64,000 nucleotides of DNA, taken from NCBI GenBank assembly GCA_018266795.1, contig JAFDZV010000013.1, forward strand, positions 62,001 through 126,000. Direction: 5' to 3'. The translations under genes were made by a program, and so were the position numbers. Source of the stretch: Bacteroidota bacterium (lineage in GTDB: Bacteria; Bacteroidota; Ignavibacteria; OLB7). Positions 1 to 9,075 of this stretch are shown in pieces (position 1 is the stretch's first letter; the number at the start of each line of letters is the position of its first letter). The notes under the pieces were generated by a model, which was not told the origin of the DNA, made no database searches, and saw nothing but the letters and a program-made list of their open reading frames with translations.

Positions 1-351
1 AAGCACCACGTCCACATCAAGTCATCCGGCGGGAACGTGTTTGGCCGGCAAACCAAGTTGGCACGTGAGAACCGATTTATCCGGCGACATGGACGCGCAC
101 TGAAGACGAATACAGATGGAGTTATCGTGTCCGCAATCCACTCTGCACATCAAATCGAAATGCACATGCATGCGATAAGAGGCCGAAAGGACGATGACGG
201 ATGCATGGGAAATATTTCACTCCGACGCAATATTGACGGGTCGGCGTACAAACATTGAGCGTAGTTATTTGGGCCACATCGGCGTATATTAATCACAATT
301 GGTGCCCGGGTAATTTCCGCGGCGTAGCAATGAAGTAACAAGGAGCAATAC
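1..351. other. Upstream intergenic region, no supported gene
   Basis: I see no convincing gene here. The short open frames on both strands have no recognisable motif, no good ribosome binding site and an amino-acid make-up typical of chance frames. The last 50 bases are less GC-rich and lead into the AT-hook gene, so its promoter probably lies here. I could not pick a confident -35/-10 pair. Confidence 0.4.
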
Positions 352-1431
352 ATGGCAGCCAGCGCATTCGGCGAGTCACGATTGTTGAGTGAATTTGCAT
401 CGCAACTTCTCTCACAGATCGGATCAATCTTCGAGAATGTAAACGCAGGTCCCAATCATCCGATCGCACACTTCGCCTCGCACGGAACAAATTTCGTTTA
501 CGTCCTCTATGCACCGAACGGTGCGCCGCTTCGCGCCGGCGCGGTAGTGGCTTCGATGGACAGACGTGAGCTGGCTGCAATTGCCAAAGATATTCAGGAT
601 CTGGGAGCTCGAGGAATAGTTGCTGGATATCGTGCCATCGATCTCGACTCCGAAGACCTTGCCCGCCACCTTTCCCGCATCATCAACGATCTCTTCGGTG
701 CCTCGCTTCTTCTTGCCGGCCCTGCAGCGGGCGCAGCCCCATCGCAGGCAGCAGGCGGCCGTCGTCGTGGTCGCCCGCGCAAGAATGCAGCGGCGCCGGC
801 GAAGCGCCGCGGTCGCCCACGCAAAAATCCGGTTGCCGATGTATCTGCAACACCGGCAAAGCGCCGTGGGCGCCCGCGCAAGAATGCAGCCGAGGGCGAG
901 AGCGCAACGCCGGCTCCGGCGCGTCGCCGTGGCCGTCCGCGCAAGAATCCGGAAGCACCGGCAGCAGCAGCTCCCGCAAAGCGTCGTGGCCGTCCGCGCA
1001 AGAATCCGGAGGCACCGGCAGCAGCAGCTCCCGCGAAGCGCCGCGGACGCCCTCGTAAAAATCCTGCCGCTGACGTAGCCGCCGCACCGGCAAAACGTCG
1101 TGGTCGCCCGCGTAAAAATCCTGCCGCTGGCATCACCGCCGCACCGGCTAAGCGTCGCGGACGCCCGCGTAAAAATCCTGCCGCTGGCATCACCGCCGCA
1201 CCGGCTAAGCGTCGCGGACGCCCGCGTAAAAATCCCGCCGCAGACGCCGCCGCGCCAGCAAAGCGCCGTGGTCGCCCGCGCAAGAACCCTGCAGTGGAGA
1301 CAACACCGCAAGCACCACGCCGCCGTGGGCGTCCGCGCAAGATCGTTGCCGCAGCACCCGCGCCGGCAAAACGCCGCGGACGTCCGCGCAAGGATGCCGG
1401 CTCCGACAACAGCACGTCGGGCGCCGAGTAG
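352..1431 (+). CDS. AT-hook repeat protein, probable DNA-binding chromatin-like protein
   Basis: A 359-residue protein in two parts. Residues 1-134 form a compact domain I do not recognise. From residue 137 to near the end there are twelve copies of the AT-hook core RGRPRK, mostly within KRRGRPRKNP, separated by Ala/Pro-rich linkers so that the repeat period is about 17-21 residues. AT-hooks insert into the minor groove of AT-rich DNA, so a DNA-binding or nucleoid-organising role follows from the motif; the partner and purpose are unknown. The ATG is preceded by AGGAG at 341-345 with a six-base gap, a strong ribosome binding site. The gene stands alone and is followed by a hairpin. Long antisense frames across the repeats are by-products of its composition. 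Confidence 0.85.
   Translation: MAASAFGESRLLSEFASQLLSQIGSIFENVNAGPNHPIAHFASHGTNFVYVLYAPNGAPLRAGAVVASMDRRELAAIAKDIQDLGARGIVAGYRAIDLDSEDLARHLSRIINDLFGASLLLAGPAAGAAPSQAAGGRRRGRPRKNAAAPAKRRGRPRKNPVADVSATPAKRRGRPRKNAAEGESATPAPARRRGRPRKNPEAPAAAAPAKRRGRPRKNPEAPAAAAPAKRRGRPRKNPAADVAAAPAKRRGRPRKNPAAGITAAPAKRRGRPRKNPAAGITAAPAKRRGRPRKNPAADAAAPAKRRGRPRKNPAVETTPQAPRRRGRPRKIVAAAPAPAKRRGRPRKDAGSDNSTSGAE
760..1392 (+). repeat. Tandem array encoding twelve AT-hooks
   Basis: This stretch encodes the twelve RGRPRK units with linkers of variable length. At DNA level the CGTCGTGGTCGCCCGCGCAAG-like core recurs with synonymous changes. Two adjacent units (linker PAAGITAAPA) are almost identical, as are two others (linker PEAPAAAAPA), suggesting recent duplication inside the array. 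Copy number is likely to vary between strains and to be awkward in short-read assembly. Confidence 0.85.
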
Positions 1432-1546
1432 CATCTCCTTTAAGGCCGGGCAGGCTGCGGGTGCATCGTCGCGCTGTGCATCCGAACCGCGCTGCCAACC
1501 GGGTCTTGCAGGGTTCGTGAACAACGGCGATAATAGCGTAGATGCA

Positions 1547-1578
1547 GGCGGGCGCCTCACAGTTGTGAGGCGCCCGCC
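1547..1578 (+). terminator. Hairpin terminator after the AT-hook gene
   Basis: A perfect 14-bp stem (GGCGGGCGCCTCAC at 1547-1560 with its complement at 1565-1578) closes a four-base loop AGTT. Only a short T run (CGTTTCAC) follows, so it is a strong stem with a weak U tract. The rest of the 348-base interval between the AT-hook gene and holA contains nothing else I can support. Confidence 0.65.
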
Positions 1579-1779
1579 GCCGTTTCACTATGTAGTTCCG
1601 TACGGCAAGACCAGCCATCGGGACAGTGTTCGCTATATTGGTCGGCATCGAACCACGTCTCCAACAAATCGAGGCGTACCGTTCGTCCGCAGGCAAGGGA
1701 TCCGGTTGTTGTGGATCAATCACGACTGGCGCAATGGACCGGCTAGGCCTCAAGGAACCCCAAACATCACGCTGCATCA

Positions 1780-2871
1780 ATGCCGATCATCGCTCCGGAC
1801 AGCCTCGAGACCGCAATCAGGCATGGGAAATTCGATCCGGTCTATTTCCTCTTCGGCGACGAGGAATTCCTGATCGAGGAGGCCGCTCAACGACTGATAG
1901 CCGCGGCCGTTGACGAAAGCACTCGCAGCTTCAACTATGATTTGCTTCATGGCAGCGACGTCACCGTAAACGATATCGTGGAGCGTGCATCGGCATATCC
2001 ATTGATGGCCGAACGGCGGGTAGTGGTGGTGAAGGAAATCGATCGCACGTTCGCGCTGAGAGGTAAGCCGGATGACGCGTCGCCGTTCGCCCGATATCTT
2101 CGATCGCCATCGCCTTCCACGCTTCTGCTGATGACTGCTGCAACGTCGGACATTCTCAGCAAGGGAAAGGGAGGCCAGAGCGCGAAGGCTCCATACAATC
2201 TGATCGTAGAGAATGGCTCCGCCATTCTCTACAAGAAAATCTACGATCGTGAGATCCCCTCCTGGGCAGCCGCTCGCATCAAGTCACGCGGCAAGGAAAT
2301 CACGCCGGACGCGGTAGAGATCTTCATTGGTTACACGGGCGGATCGCTCCGGGTTCTGAACAATGAGATCGAAAAGCTGTTCACCTTTGTGGAGGACCGT
2401 AAGCGTATTACCGCCGAGGATGTGCGCGCCGTGGTGGGTGCTTCGAAGGTGTACAACGTCTTCGAGCTGCAGAAGGCAGTTGGAGCGAAGAATCTGGAAC
2501 TGACCATCGAGATCACCGATCGCATGCTGGGTGCGGGCGAGTCCGAGCAGTTGATCCTCACAATGCTCTCCAGATACTTCAGCATCCTGTGGCGGCTCGT
2601 GGAGCTGCGCACGCGCACGAAGGACACCAACGAGCTCGCTCGCGGACTGTCGATATCCTCCTTCTTCATCAACGAATATCAGGCGGCATTGTCGCGCTAT
2701 CCGATGGCCCATCTCCGCAATGCCTTCGAATCGCTGTTGCAGGCGGACATCGTGCTGAAAACAAGCCGCGTTGATCCGGGCCTGGTTCTGCAATTGATGT
2801 TGACCGCGATCGTCCGTGGCGAACGGATGCACGGCATACCGATGCGCAGCGCAGATCTGGCAGAGATGTAG
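1780..2871 (+). CDS. holA: DNA polymerase III subunit delta
   Basis: A 363-residue HolA, the clamp-loader subunit that opens the beta sliding clamp. The N-terminus has the family opening PVYFLFGDEEFLIEEA near residues 20-35, where the AAA+-like fold begins, followed by the typical region RVVVVKEIDRTF near residue 80. The C-terminal helical collar covers roughly residues 215-345, including LILTMLSRYFSILWRLVEL. Length matches the family (about 330-350). HolA lacks a working Walker A motif and none is seen. The ATG at 1780 places the family motif at its usual distance from the start. mazG follows after 47 bases on the same strand, so the two may be co-transcribed. Confidence 0.93.
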   Translation: MPIIAPDSLETAIRHGKFDPVYFLFGDEEFLIEEAAQRLIAAAVDESTRSFNYDLLHGSDVTVNDIVERASAYPLMAERRVVVVKEIDRTFALRGKPDDASPFARYLRSPSPSTLLLMTAATSDILSKGKGGQSAKAPYNLIVENGSAILYKKIYDREIPSWAAARIKSRGKEITPDAVEIFIGYTGGSLRVLNNEIEKLFTFVEDRKRITAEDVRAVVGASKVYNVFELQKAVGAKNLELTIEITDRMLGAGESEQLILTMLSRYFSILWRLVELRTRTKDTNELARGLSISSFFINEYQAALSRYPMAHLRNAFESLLQADIVLKTSRVDPGLVLQLMLTAIVRGERMHGIPMRSADLAEM

Positions 2872-2918
2872 AAATCGTGTCCGAGCCGAGTACGAACCGT
2901 TGACAATTACTCAAGGGA

Positions 2919-3707
2919 ATGAATCCTCCAACCGAGACATTCGAAGACTTTTTCGCGATCGTCCGGCGCCTCCGCGTCGACTGCCCATGGGACCGCGAGC
3001 AGACGCATGCGTCCATTGCTCCGCTCCTGGTGGAAGAGGCCTATGAGGTAAAGGAATCGATCGAGGATGAAAACGATGACGAACTGAAGAAGGAGCTTGG
3101 CGATATCCTGCTCCATGCCGTGATGCATTCCGTGATCGCGGAAGAACGCGGCGCCTTCAACTTCAACGACGTGGTTCAACAGATATCGCGCAAGCTCGTG
3201 CACCGCCATCCGCACGTGTTCGGCGACGAGAACGTTCGCAGCGCCGAAGAGGTAAGCCAGAACTGGGAGCAGTTGAAGATGAAGGAGGGGCGCACGTCAT
3301 TATTCGACAACATGCCGCGTGCGCTTCCCGCTCTGCAGCGGGCTGACCGTGTTCAGGAGAAGGCGTCGAAGGTTGGGTTCGACTGGGAGGAGCCCGAGGA
3401 TGTCTGGGCCAAGGTGGAGGAGGAGATTGCGGAGCTCCGCGAGGCAGAGCAGGGCGAACGCAAAGAGGACGTCGAGGAGGAGTTCGGCGATCTGCTCTTC
3501 GCGCTCGTGAACTATGCACGATTCATCGGCGTCGCGCCGGAGGAATCGCTGCAGCGAACCACGAACAAGTTCATCCGCCGCTTCCAGCACATCGAGGCCC
3601 GCCTTGCCGGCAGCGGCCGGACGTTCAAGGATGCGGATCTGGAGGAGATGGAGCAGTACTGGAACGAGGCGAAGCAACTGGAGCGAGGCCGGCTCGGCTC
3701 GGAGTAG
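2919..3707 (+). CDS. mazG: Nucleoside triphosphate pyrophosphohydrolase MazG
   Basis: A 262-residue two-domain MazG. It hydrolyses non-canonical and excess NTPs to NMP and pyrophosphate, protecting nucleotide pools. Domain one holds CPWDREQTH (residues 22-30) and the metal-binding acidic helices [11 protein letters not shown] and [12 protein letters not shown]. Domain two repeats this pattern with [12 protein letters not shown] and [18 protein letters not shown]. The end [14 protein letters not shown] is typical of the long enterobacterial-type MazG. Length agrees with E. coli MazG (263). There is no neighbouring toxin-antitoxin pair, so a housekeeping role is more likely than the mazEF-linked one. 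Confidence 0.95.
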   Translation: MNPPTETFEDFFAIVRRLRVDCPWDREQTHASIAPLLVEEAYEVKESIEDENDDELKKELGDILLHAVMHSVIAEERGAFNFNDVVQQISRKLVHRHPHVFGDENVRSAEEVSQNWEQLKMKEGRTSLFDNMPRALPALQRADRVQEKASKVGFDWEEPEDVWAKVEEEIAELREAEQGERKEDVEEEFGDLLFALVNYARFIGVAPEESLQRTTNKFIRRFQHIEARLAGSGRTFKDADLEEMEQYWNEAKQLERGRLGSE

Positions 3708-3885
3708 CCCCGCTCCCCTTCCGGACCAGGGCGTTCCATGTATCCGGCGCCTACGGTTCCCCGAACGGCCCCCGGTTATCCTATCAATTCGTGTCAACCG
3801 GAAAGGGGAGCAATCCGGTTCGCTCTCCTTTCGTACTTTTGCTCGGATAGTGTTTTCCGAACCCCTGAATCCCCTGTTGCGCCGC

Positions 3886-5046
3886 ATGAATCCAACTCGT
3901 CCGAAAGCGAAACTTGCACTCGAAAACGGAATCGTTTTCACCGGGAGGGCGTTTGGTGCGGTCCAGAGCGAGACCTCCGGCGAGGTTGTTTTCAATACCT
4001 CGATCACCGGCTATCAGGAAATACTCACCGACCCCAGCTACTACGGCCAGATCGTCACGATGACGTACCCGCACCAGGGTAATGTCGGCACCAATCACTT
4101 CGACGTGGAGTCCACAAAGGTTCATGCCGCGGGCTTCGTGACGCGCGAGGCTTCGCGCATCCCCTCCAACTGGCGCTGCGAGAAGAGCCTGGACGACTAC
4201 CTCCGCGAGAGCGGCGTTATCGGCATCGAGGGAATCGATACCCGGATGCTGGTTCGCATTCTCCGCGAGGAAGGGGCCATGCGCGGCGTGATCTCGGCGC
4301 AGGAGCTGGACGATGCGACGCTCGTGGAACGTGCGCGTTCGATTCCGCAGATGACCGGCCTGGACCTCACCAGCTACGTTACGTGCAAGGAACCGTACAC
4401 ATGGACCGCACGTGACACGAGCGGTTATCTGCTCCGCCCGGTTTCCTCCTTCGAGGAACGTGGCGTGTTCCACGTGGTGGTGATGGACTTCGGCGTCAAG
4501 CACAACATCCTGGAGCGCCTGGCCAGCTACGGCTGCCGGTTGACGGTGGTTCCCGCCGGCACAGGCGCGCACGCCATCATGGCGATGGAGCCGGACGGGA
4601 TATTCCTCTCGAACGGCCCCGGCGATCCGGATGCCGTCAAGTATGCCATCGAGACGATCCGCGAACTCATCGGCCGCAAGCCGATCTTCGGGATCTGCCT
4701 CGGCCATCAACTGCTGGCGCTGGCGCTTGGCGCAACCACATACAAGCTCAAGTTCGGGCATCGCGGCGCCAACCATCCGGTGCAGAATCTGTCGACCGCG
4801 ACAAATGAGATCACCTCGCAGAATCACGGCTTCGCCGTTGACGCGGAGTCGTTGAAGAGCCTCCCCGTGGATATCACGCACATCAATCTGAACGATGGGA
4901 CGGTGGAAGGATTTCGCCATCGCGAGCTTCCCCTCTTCTGCGTTCAGTATCACCCGGAGGCAGGCCCCGGACCTCACGACGCAGATTACCTGTTCAAGCA
5001 GTTCGTGGAGATGATGGCCCGGGAGAATGTGGCGGTGAAGGCGTAG
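3886..5046 (+). CDS. carA: Carbamoyl-phosphate synthase small (glutaminase) subunit
   Basis: A 386-residue CarA, the glutamine amidotransferase subunit that supplies ammonia to CarB for arginine and pyrimidine synthesis. The N-terminal half carries the small-chain signature [20 protein letters not shown]. The C-terminal class I amidotransferase domain has the nucleophile in FGICLGHQ (Cys271) and the His-Glu pair in [12 protein letters not shown] (His356, Glu358). I chose the ATG at 3886 because the frame upstream reads as non-conserved, Arg-rich sequence overlapping mazG, and [15 protein letters not shown] matches the usual start. carB is not next to it, so the two subunits are unlinked at least on this side. 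Confidence 0.96.
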   Translation: MNPTRPKAKLALENGIVFTGRAFGAVQSETSGEVVFNTSITGYQEILTDPSYYGQIVTMTYPHQGNVGTNHFDVESTKVHAAGFVTREASRIPSNWRCEKSLDDYLRESGVIGIEGIDTRMLVRILREEGAMRGVISAQELDDATLVERARSIPQMTGLDLTSYVTCKEPYTWTARDTSGYLLRPVSSFEERGVFHVVVMDFGVKHNILERLASYGCRLTVVPAGTGAHAIMAMEPDGIFLSNGPGDPDAVKYAIETIRELIGRKPIFGICLGHQLLALALGATTYKLKFGHRGANHPVQNLSTATNEITSQNHGFAVDAESLKSLPVDITHINLNDGTVEGFRHRELPLFCVQYHPEAGPGPHDADYLFKQFVEMMARENVAVKA

Positions 5047-5238
5047 CGGGCGCGCGCTCCCGGCCGTATCCCTCCGCCATTCTCGCTGGTCGCTGCCATT
5101 TCACGCCGTATGCCGGCTCCGATCGGGAGCGCGCCGTCCCAGCCGGTTGCCCGGAGTCGCACGCCGCTCCCTGGACGACACACGGGCTTCCGCGCCGCGC
5201 TGTTCACAACATCTCACTCGCAATACACCGTTATTCAT

Positions 5239-6411
5239 ATGGCTACCGTCATCCTCTCCGCCGCACGTACGCCCGTTGGATCGTTCGGCGGCGCGCTCTC
5301 CTCGCTCGCAGCTCCAAAGCTTGGCTCCGTTGCCATCAAGGCCGCACTCGAGCGCGCCGGTGTGTCTCCGGAACAGGTCTCCGAAGTGATCATGGGAAAT
5401 GTGCTCACCGCAGGCATCGGCCAGGCGCCGGCACGGCAGGCGGCGCTTGGAGCCGGCATTCCCAATTCGGTTCCGTGTACCACCATCGGCAAGGTGTGCG
5501 GATCCGGCATGAAGTCCGTGATGCTCGCCGATCAGGCAATCCGATGCGGCGATGCACAGATTGTCGTGGCGGGCGGCCAGGAGAACATGTCCATGGCACC
5601 ATATCTGCTGGACAAGGCTCGCTACGGTTATCGCCTCGGTAACGGGAGCATCGTCGACTCGATGCAGAACGACGGGCTCACCGATGCCTACGACAACGTG
5701 GCCATGGGGGTGGCGGCCGATGCATGCGCGGTGAGCTGCAATGTTCCGCGCGAGGCTCAGGACGCGTTCGCCATCGAGAGCTACAAGCGCGCGCAGGGCT
5801 CGATTGCCGAGGGACGATTCAAGGAGGAGATTGCGCCGGTCACGATCCAGGATCGCAAGGGTGACATCATTGTGGATACGGATGAGGACCCGGCCAAGAC
5901 GAACTTCGACAAGATCCCGACACTGAAGCCGGTCTTCACGAAGGACGGCACCGTTACCGCCGCCAACGCTTCGAAGATCAACGACGGCGCGGCCGCGCTG
6001 GTACTTGCTGACGAGGCTCACGCCGCCGCCGCCGGGCTGAAGCCGCTTGCACGCATCATCGCACAGGCGCAGCACGCGCAGGCGCCGATGGAATTCACCA
6101 CCGCACCGGTGGACGCGATCACGAAGGTGCTGGCGAAGGCCGGGCTCGCCGTAAACGATATCGATCTCTTCGAAGTGAACGAGGCCTTTGCAGTGGTGGC
6201 GCTCGCCGCGCAGAATGCAATCGGCATCCCGGCGGAGAAGCTGAACGTGAACGGCGGCGCGGTTGCCATCGGCCACCCGATCGGAGCTTCCGGCGCACGA
6301 ATCCTCACAACGCTTCTGCATGCGCTCAAGCAGCGCGGGCTGAAGCGCGGGCTTGCCGCGATCTGCATCGGCGGTGGCGAGGCCACGGCCATCATCGTGG
6401 AGATGATCTGA
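5239..6411 (+). CDS. atoB: Acetyl-CoA C-acetyltransferase (thiolase II type)
   Basis: A 390-residue thiolase that condenses two acetyl-CoA to acetoacetyl-CoA, or cleaves 3-ketoacyl-CoA in reverse. The catalytic residues are all present: Cys87 in KVCGSGMKS, His346 in IGHPIGASG and Cys376 in ICIGGGEA, at almost exactly the spacing of the classical biosynthetic thiolases. The ATG at 5239 gives the canonical start MATVILSAARTPVGSF; the frame continues 43 codons upstream but that part is unconserved. Its natural partner, 3-hydroxybutyryl-CoA dehydrogenase, lies 2.7 kb downstream, with three unrelated genes between. Whether it works in butanoate, polyhydroxybutyrate or degradative metabolism cannot be decided here. 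Confidence 0.95.
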   Translation: MATVILSAARTPVGSFGGALSSLAAPKLGSVAIKAALERAGVSPEQVSEVIMGNVLTAGIGQAPARQAALGAGIPNSVPCTTIGKVCGSGMKSVMLADQAIRCGDAQIVVAGGQENMSMAPYLLDKARYGYRLGNGSIVDSMQNDGLTDAYDNVAMGVAADACAVSCNVPREAQDAFAIESYKRAQGSIAEGRFKEEIAPVTIQDRKGDIIVDTDEDPAKTNFDKIPTLKPVFTKDGTVTAANASKINDGAAALVLADEAHAAAAGLKPLARIIAQAQHAQAPMEFTTAPVDAITKVLAKAGLAVNDIDLFEVNEAFAVVALAAQNAIGIPAEKLNVNGGAVAIGHPIGASGARILTTLLHALKQRGLKRGLAAICIGGGEATAIIVEMI

Positions 6412-6527
6412 GCGGACCGGCGGCACGCCCAGTGATGTATGGGAACCGATCACATGGGCATGAGTAGGATGATAGGACAGCCGGTCGTCGATTGGGAACT
6501 CAATCGCGAGGCAATTCTGGTGTTCCA

Positions 6528-7913
6528 ATGATCAAGAGCCTTTCACTGCGCAACTTCAAGTCCTGGAAGGATACCGGGCAGGTTCGGCTTGCACCGATCA
6601 CAGCACTCTTCGGTAGCAACAGTTCGGGCAAGACCAGTCTCCTGCAGATGCTGTTGATGCTGAAGCAGACGGTGGAGTCGCCCGATCGCAGCCAGGTACT
6701 GAATCTTGGAGACGAGAGGAGCTACGTTGAACTGGGCACCTTTCCCGAACTGCTGTTCGCTCACGATCCCGACGTTTCTCTTGGATTGGACATTACCTGG
6801 TCGCTGCCGGAAGAGTTGAGCGTTGAGGATCCGAGCCGGCCCAAGCATATTCTATTCCTGAGTGATCATCTTGCCTTTGCATCATGGTTGACTTGGAAAA
6901 GCAACGGCAGTGAGGGGCTTGGGCGTGCTGTAGTAGAGCAGATGGCATATCACTTTGCGGGCGGCACGTTCGGGATGCAACCGCTGGCCAAGGGATATAC
7001 TGAGTATGAGCTGTTGGAGACCGGGCCTGGATTCGAATTTAAACGCGGCCGGGGACGTCCGTCAACGCTCCCACCTCCCACCAAGTGCTATGGGTTCCCG
7101 GATCAGGTTCGAGCGCACTTCAAGAATGCGGAATTTCTCTCCGACTTCGAATTGAAGTTCGAAGAACTTTTCTCGCGGGTATTCTATCTGGGACCGTTGA
7201 GAGAATATCCGAAGCGTCAGTATTCATGGGCTGGATCGCAACCGGCTGATATGGGGCGACGCGGTGAGAAAGTAGTGGATGCGCTCCTGGCTTCGAGAGA
7301 GGCCGGAGCCGTGCTCTCCCGTGGCCCTGGCCGTGGGAAAAAGAAAGAGACCCTGGAGGAGCGCGTAGCACGATGGCTCAAGGAACTCCAGTTGATCGAC
7401 AGCTTCGAGGTACGACCAATCACGCATGGAAGCAAACTGTTCCAGGTGTGGGTACGGCGGCACCCCGGCGCTGCCGAGGTGCTGATTACGGATGTCGGCT
7501 TCGGCGTATCGCAGATCCTACCGGTGATCGCGCTATGCTACTATGCCCCGGAAGGCTCCACCCTGCTACTGGAACAGCCGGAGATCCACCTGCATCCGGC
7601 CGTTCAGGCCGGGCTGGCAGATGTCTTCATCGATGCCATCAGGACAAGAGGGATTCAGATCATCCTCGAGAGCCATAGCGAGCACCTTCTGCGCCGACTT
7701 CAACGCCGGGTTGCAGAGGAGAAGCTGACGCAGGAAGAGACAGCGTTTTATTTCTGCTCGATGGAGGATGGCACGTCACGATTGACATCCCTCGATGTTG
7801 ATGCCTTTGGGACCATCCTCAATTGGCCGCAGAATTTCTTCGGCGACGAGTTTGCAGATATCGAAGCGATGCAGCGGGCACGACTCTCGCGCAAGGTTCG
7901 AGGGACACGATGA
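6528..7913 (+). CDS. DUF3696-type AAA/ABC-like ATPase, probable defence module
   Basis: A 461-residue ATPase of the OLD/RecF-like group. Walker A is GSNSSGKT at residues 29-36 after the family start MIKSLSLRNFKSW. The late motifs are DVGFGVSQILPV, LLLEQPEIHLHP (Glu349) and IILESHSEHLLRRL. The C-terminal segment LNWPQNFFGDEFADIEA is the mark of DUF3696 proteins. The Walker B region reads EQ where many relatives have DE, so hydrolysis may be slow or differently catalysed; I recall this form as common in DUF3696 proteins. Its stop overlaps the start of the PIN-like gene (ATGA), implying tight co-translation. An ATPase-nuclease pair of this shape resembles Septu- or PARIS-like anti-phage logic, but neither system is matched exactly. 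Confidence 0.85.
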   Translation: MIKSLSLRNFKSWKDTGQVRLAPITALFGSNSSGKTSLLQMLLMLKQTVESPDRSQVLNLGDERSYVELGTFPELLFAHDPDVSLGLDITWSLPEELSVEDPSRPKHILFLSDHLAFASWLTWKSNGSEGLGRAVVEQMAYHFAGGTFGMQPLAKGYTEYELLETGPGFEFKRGRGRPSTLPPPTKCYGFPDQVRAHFKNAEFLSDFELKFEELFSRVFYLGPLREYPKRQYSWAGSQPADMGRRGEKVVDALLASREAGAVLSRGPGRGKKKETLEERVARWLKELQLIDSFEVRPITHGSKLFQVWVRRHPGAAEVLITDVGFGVSQILPVIALCYYAPEGSTLLLEQPEIHLHPAVQAGLADVFIDAIRTRGIQIILESHSEHLLRRLQRRVAEEKLTQEETAFYFCSMEDGTSRLTSLDVDAFGTILNWPQNFFGDEFADIEAMQRARLSRKVRGTR

Positions 7914-8416
7914 AAGCGGCTGTTGTTATTGACACGAACGTTGCCGTTGCTGCCAATGGACACGCTGGCGACGATTGCGAACTGGCGTGCATCAACGCCC
8001 TTGCGGAATCGCGCACCTCGAACATGATACTGCTGGACGATCAGGGTCTCATCCTTGGTGAATACCGGCAACGACTGTCGCATTCAGGACAACCCGGTCT
8101 TGGCGACGCGTTCTTCAAGTGGCTGTGGGACAACCAGGCAAATCCGAGGTACTGCAAACAGGTAATGATCACACCTACGAATCGCGAGGCAACAACCTTT
8201 CGTGAGTTTCCGGACGACCCTGAGTTGACCGCGTTCGACCCCTCCGATCGCAAGTTCGTTGCCACTGCTGTGGCGAGCAGACTTCGGCCAACGATCATCA
8301 ATGCAACCGACACGGACTGGCTGGATATCCAGGAACCATTGAAACGTTACGGCATTGCGGTTCGCTTCGTGTGCCCGGATCTCATGAAGATCAAAAAGTC
8401 ACGGAGACACCGTTAG
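7910..8416 (+). CDS. PIN-like nuclease partner of the ATPase
   Basis: A 168-residue protein with a PIN-fold pattern. It starts VVIDTN with Asp8 as first acidic residue; a middle Glu51 sits in LILGEY; Asp113 lies in DPSDRKFVATAVA; Asp134 and Asp136 are in NATDTDWLD. These are the expected metal-binding positions of a PIN ribonuclease, although overall similarity is only by pattern. The ATG at 7910 overlaps the ATPase stop by four bases. It ends in a basic tail KKSRRHR. The likely role is RNA or DNA cleavage unleashed or restrained by the ATPase. A type II antitoxin-bound VapC is less likely, since the partner is an ATPase rather than a small DNA-binding protein. Confidence 0.75.
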   Translation: MKAAVVIDTNVAVAANGHAGDDCELACINALAESRTSNMILLDDQGLILGEYRQRLSHSGQPGLGDAFFKWLWDNQANPRYCKQVMITPTNREATTFREFPDDPELTAFDPSDRKFVATAVASRLRPTIINATDTDWLDIQEPLKRYGIAVRFVCPDLMKIKKSRRHR

Positions 8417-8480
8417 AACGTTGGATCTCATGAAGCCACTTCCGGTGTGGCGATTACTCCCCCTCGCTGCGCATTCGTAA

Positions 8481-8945
8481 ATGCTCCCAACAGAATCACC
8501 GTTCGCCATCCTTGCCGATCGTGCTGGCCCATACTCCGGTCGGGGAGTCAATCACGAGGGGGAGACGTTCATCGGATTGATGCACCTGGCAACGCAAGAG
8601 CAGCGCATCGCACTCGAGTTCTCTGCGACCGGCGCCGACGGCACGCTCTACCATCGCGAAGAGTCCAGGATCGAACCCCGCGATGGAACATCCGTGCTGA
8701 TCGTTCGGAGCAGCAATCATCCCGCGGAGATCGAACATGAACTCCGCTACTCGGAACGGACATTCGCCGGTGCACGCACCTATGTGTTCGCCCATGGTGA
8801 CGTCGAGGAGCGTGACATGTTTCGTGAGGAGATCACGCTTACGTTGCACGAGAACGGCGACATCGGCTACAACTATGCCTGGGGATTGCCGGGGGGCGAG
8901 TTCGCCGATCGCTCCGCCGCACGAATGGCGCCTCTGGCAACCTGA
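8481..8945 (+). CDS. Hypothetical protein, 154 residues
   Basis: I do not recognise this protein. It has 154 residues, no signal peptide and no membrane segment. The sequence is rich in acidic and beta-prone stretches ([50 protein letters not shown]), suggesting a small beta-sandwich or barrel. It starts 64 bases after the PIN-like gene on the same strand, so it might be a third member of that cassette, or an ordinary gene before the dehydrogenase. Codon use looks like its neighbours. No catalytic motif is evident. Confidence 0.55.
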   Translation: MLPTESPFAILADRAGPYSGRGVNHEGETFIGLMHLATQEQRIALEFSATGADGTLYHREESRIEPRDGTSVLIVRSSNHPAEIEHELRYSERTFAGARTYVFAHGDVEERDMFREEITLTLHENGDIGYNYAWGLPGGEFADRSAARMAPLAT

Positions 8946-9075
8946 CCCGCGCGCGCGGCAACGGCCTCCATCGCAAACACATCATTCGCCCGGACATCAG
9001 GCGCCGTGCGGCTTCGGAGCCGGCGGGCATTGCAAACGTCCGCACGGCATCACAATACATTATCACTCGACGCTT

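Noticed and set aside
37-258. A 73-codon frame at the left edge
   Set aside because: No conserved features and no Shine-Dalgarno; typical chance frame.
424-1560. Long antisense open frames across the AT-hook array (up to 378 codons)
   Set aside because: They mirror the repeat composition of the sense gene; they are Arg/Cys-rich, with no ribosome binding site or known domain.
7910-8416. VapC toxin of a VapBC pair
   Set aside because: The PIN-like gene is coupled to a large ATPase; no small antitoxin gene precedes it.
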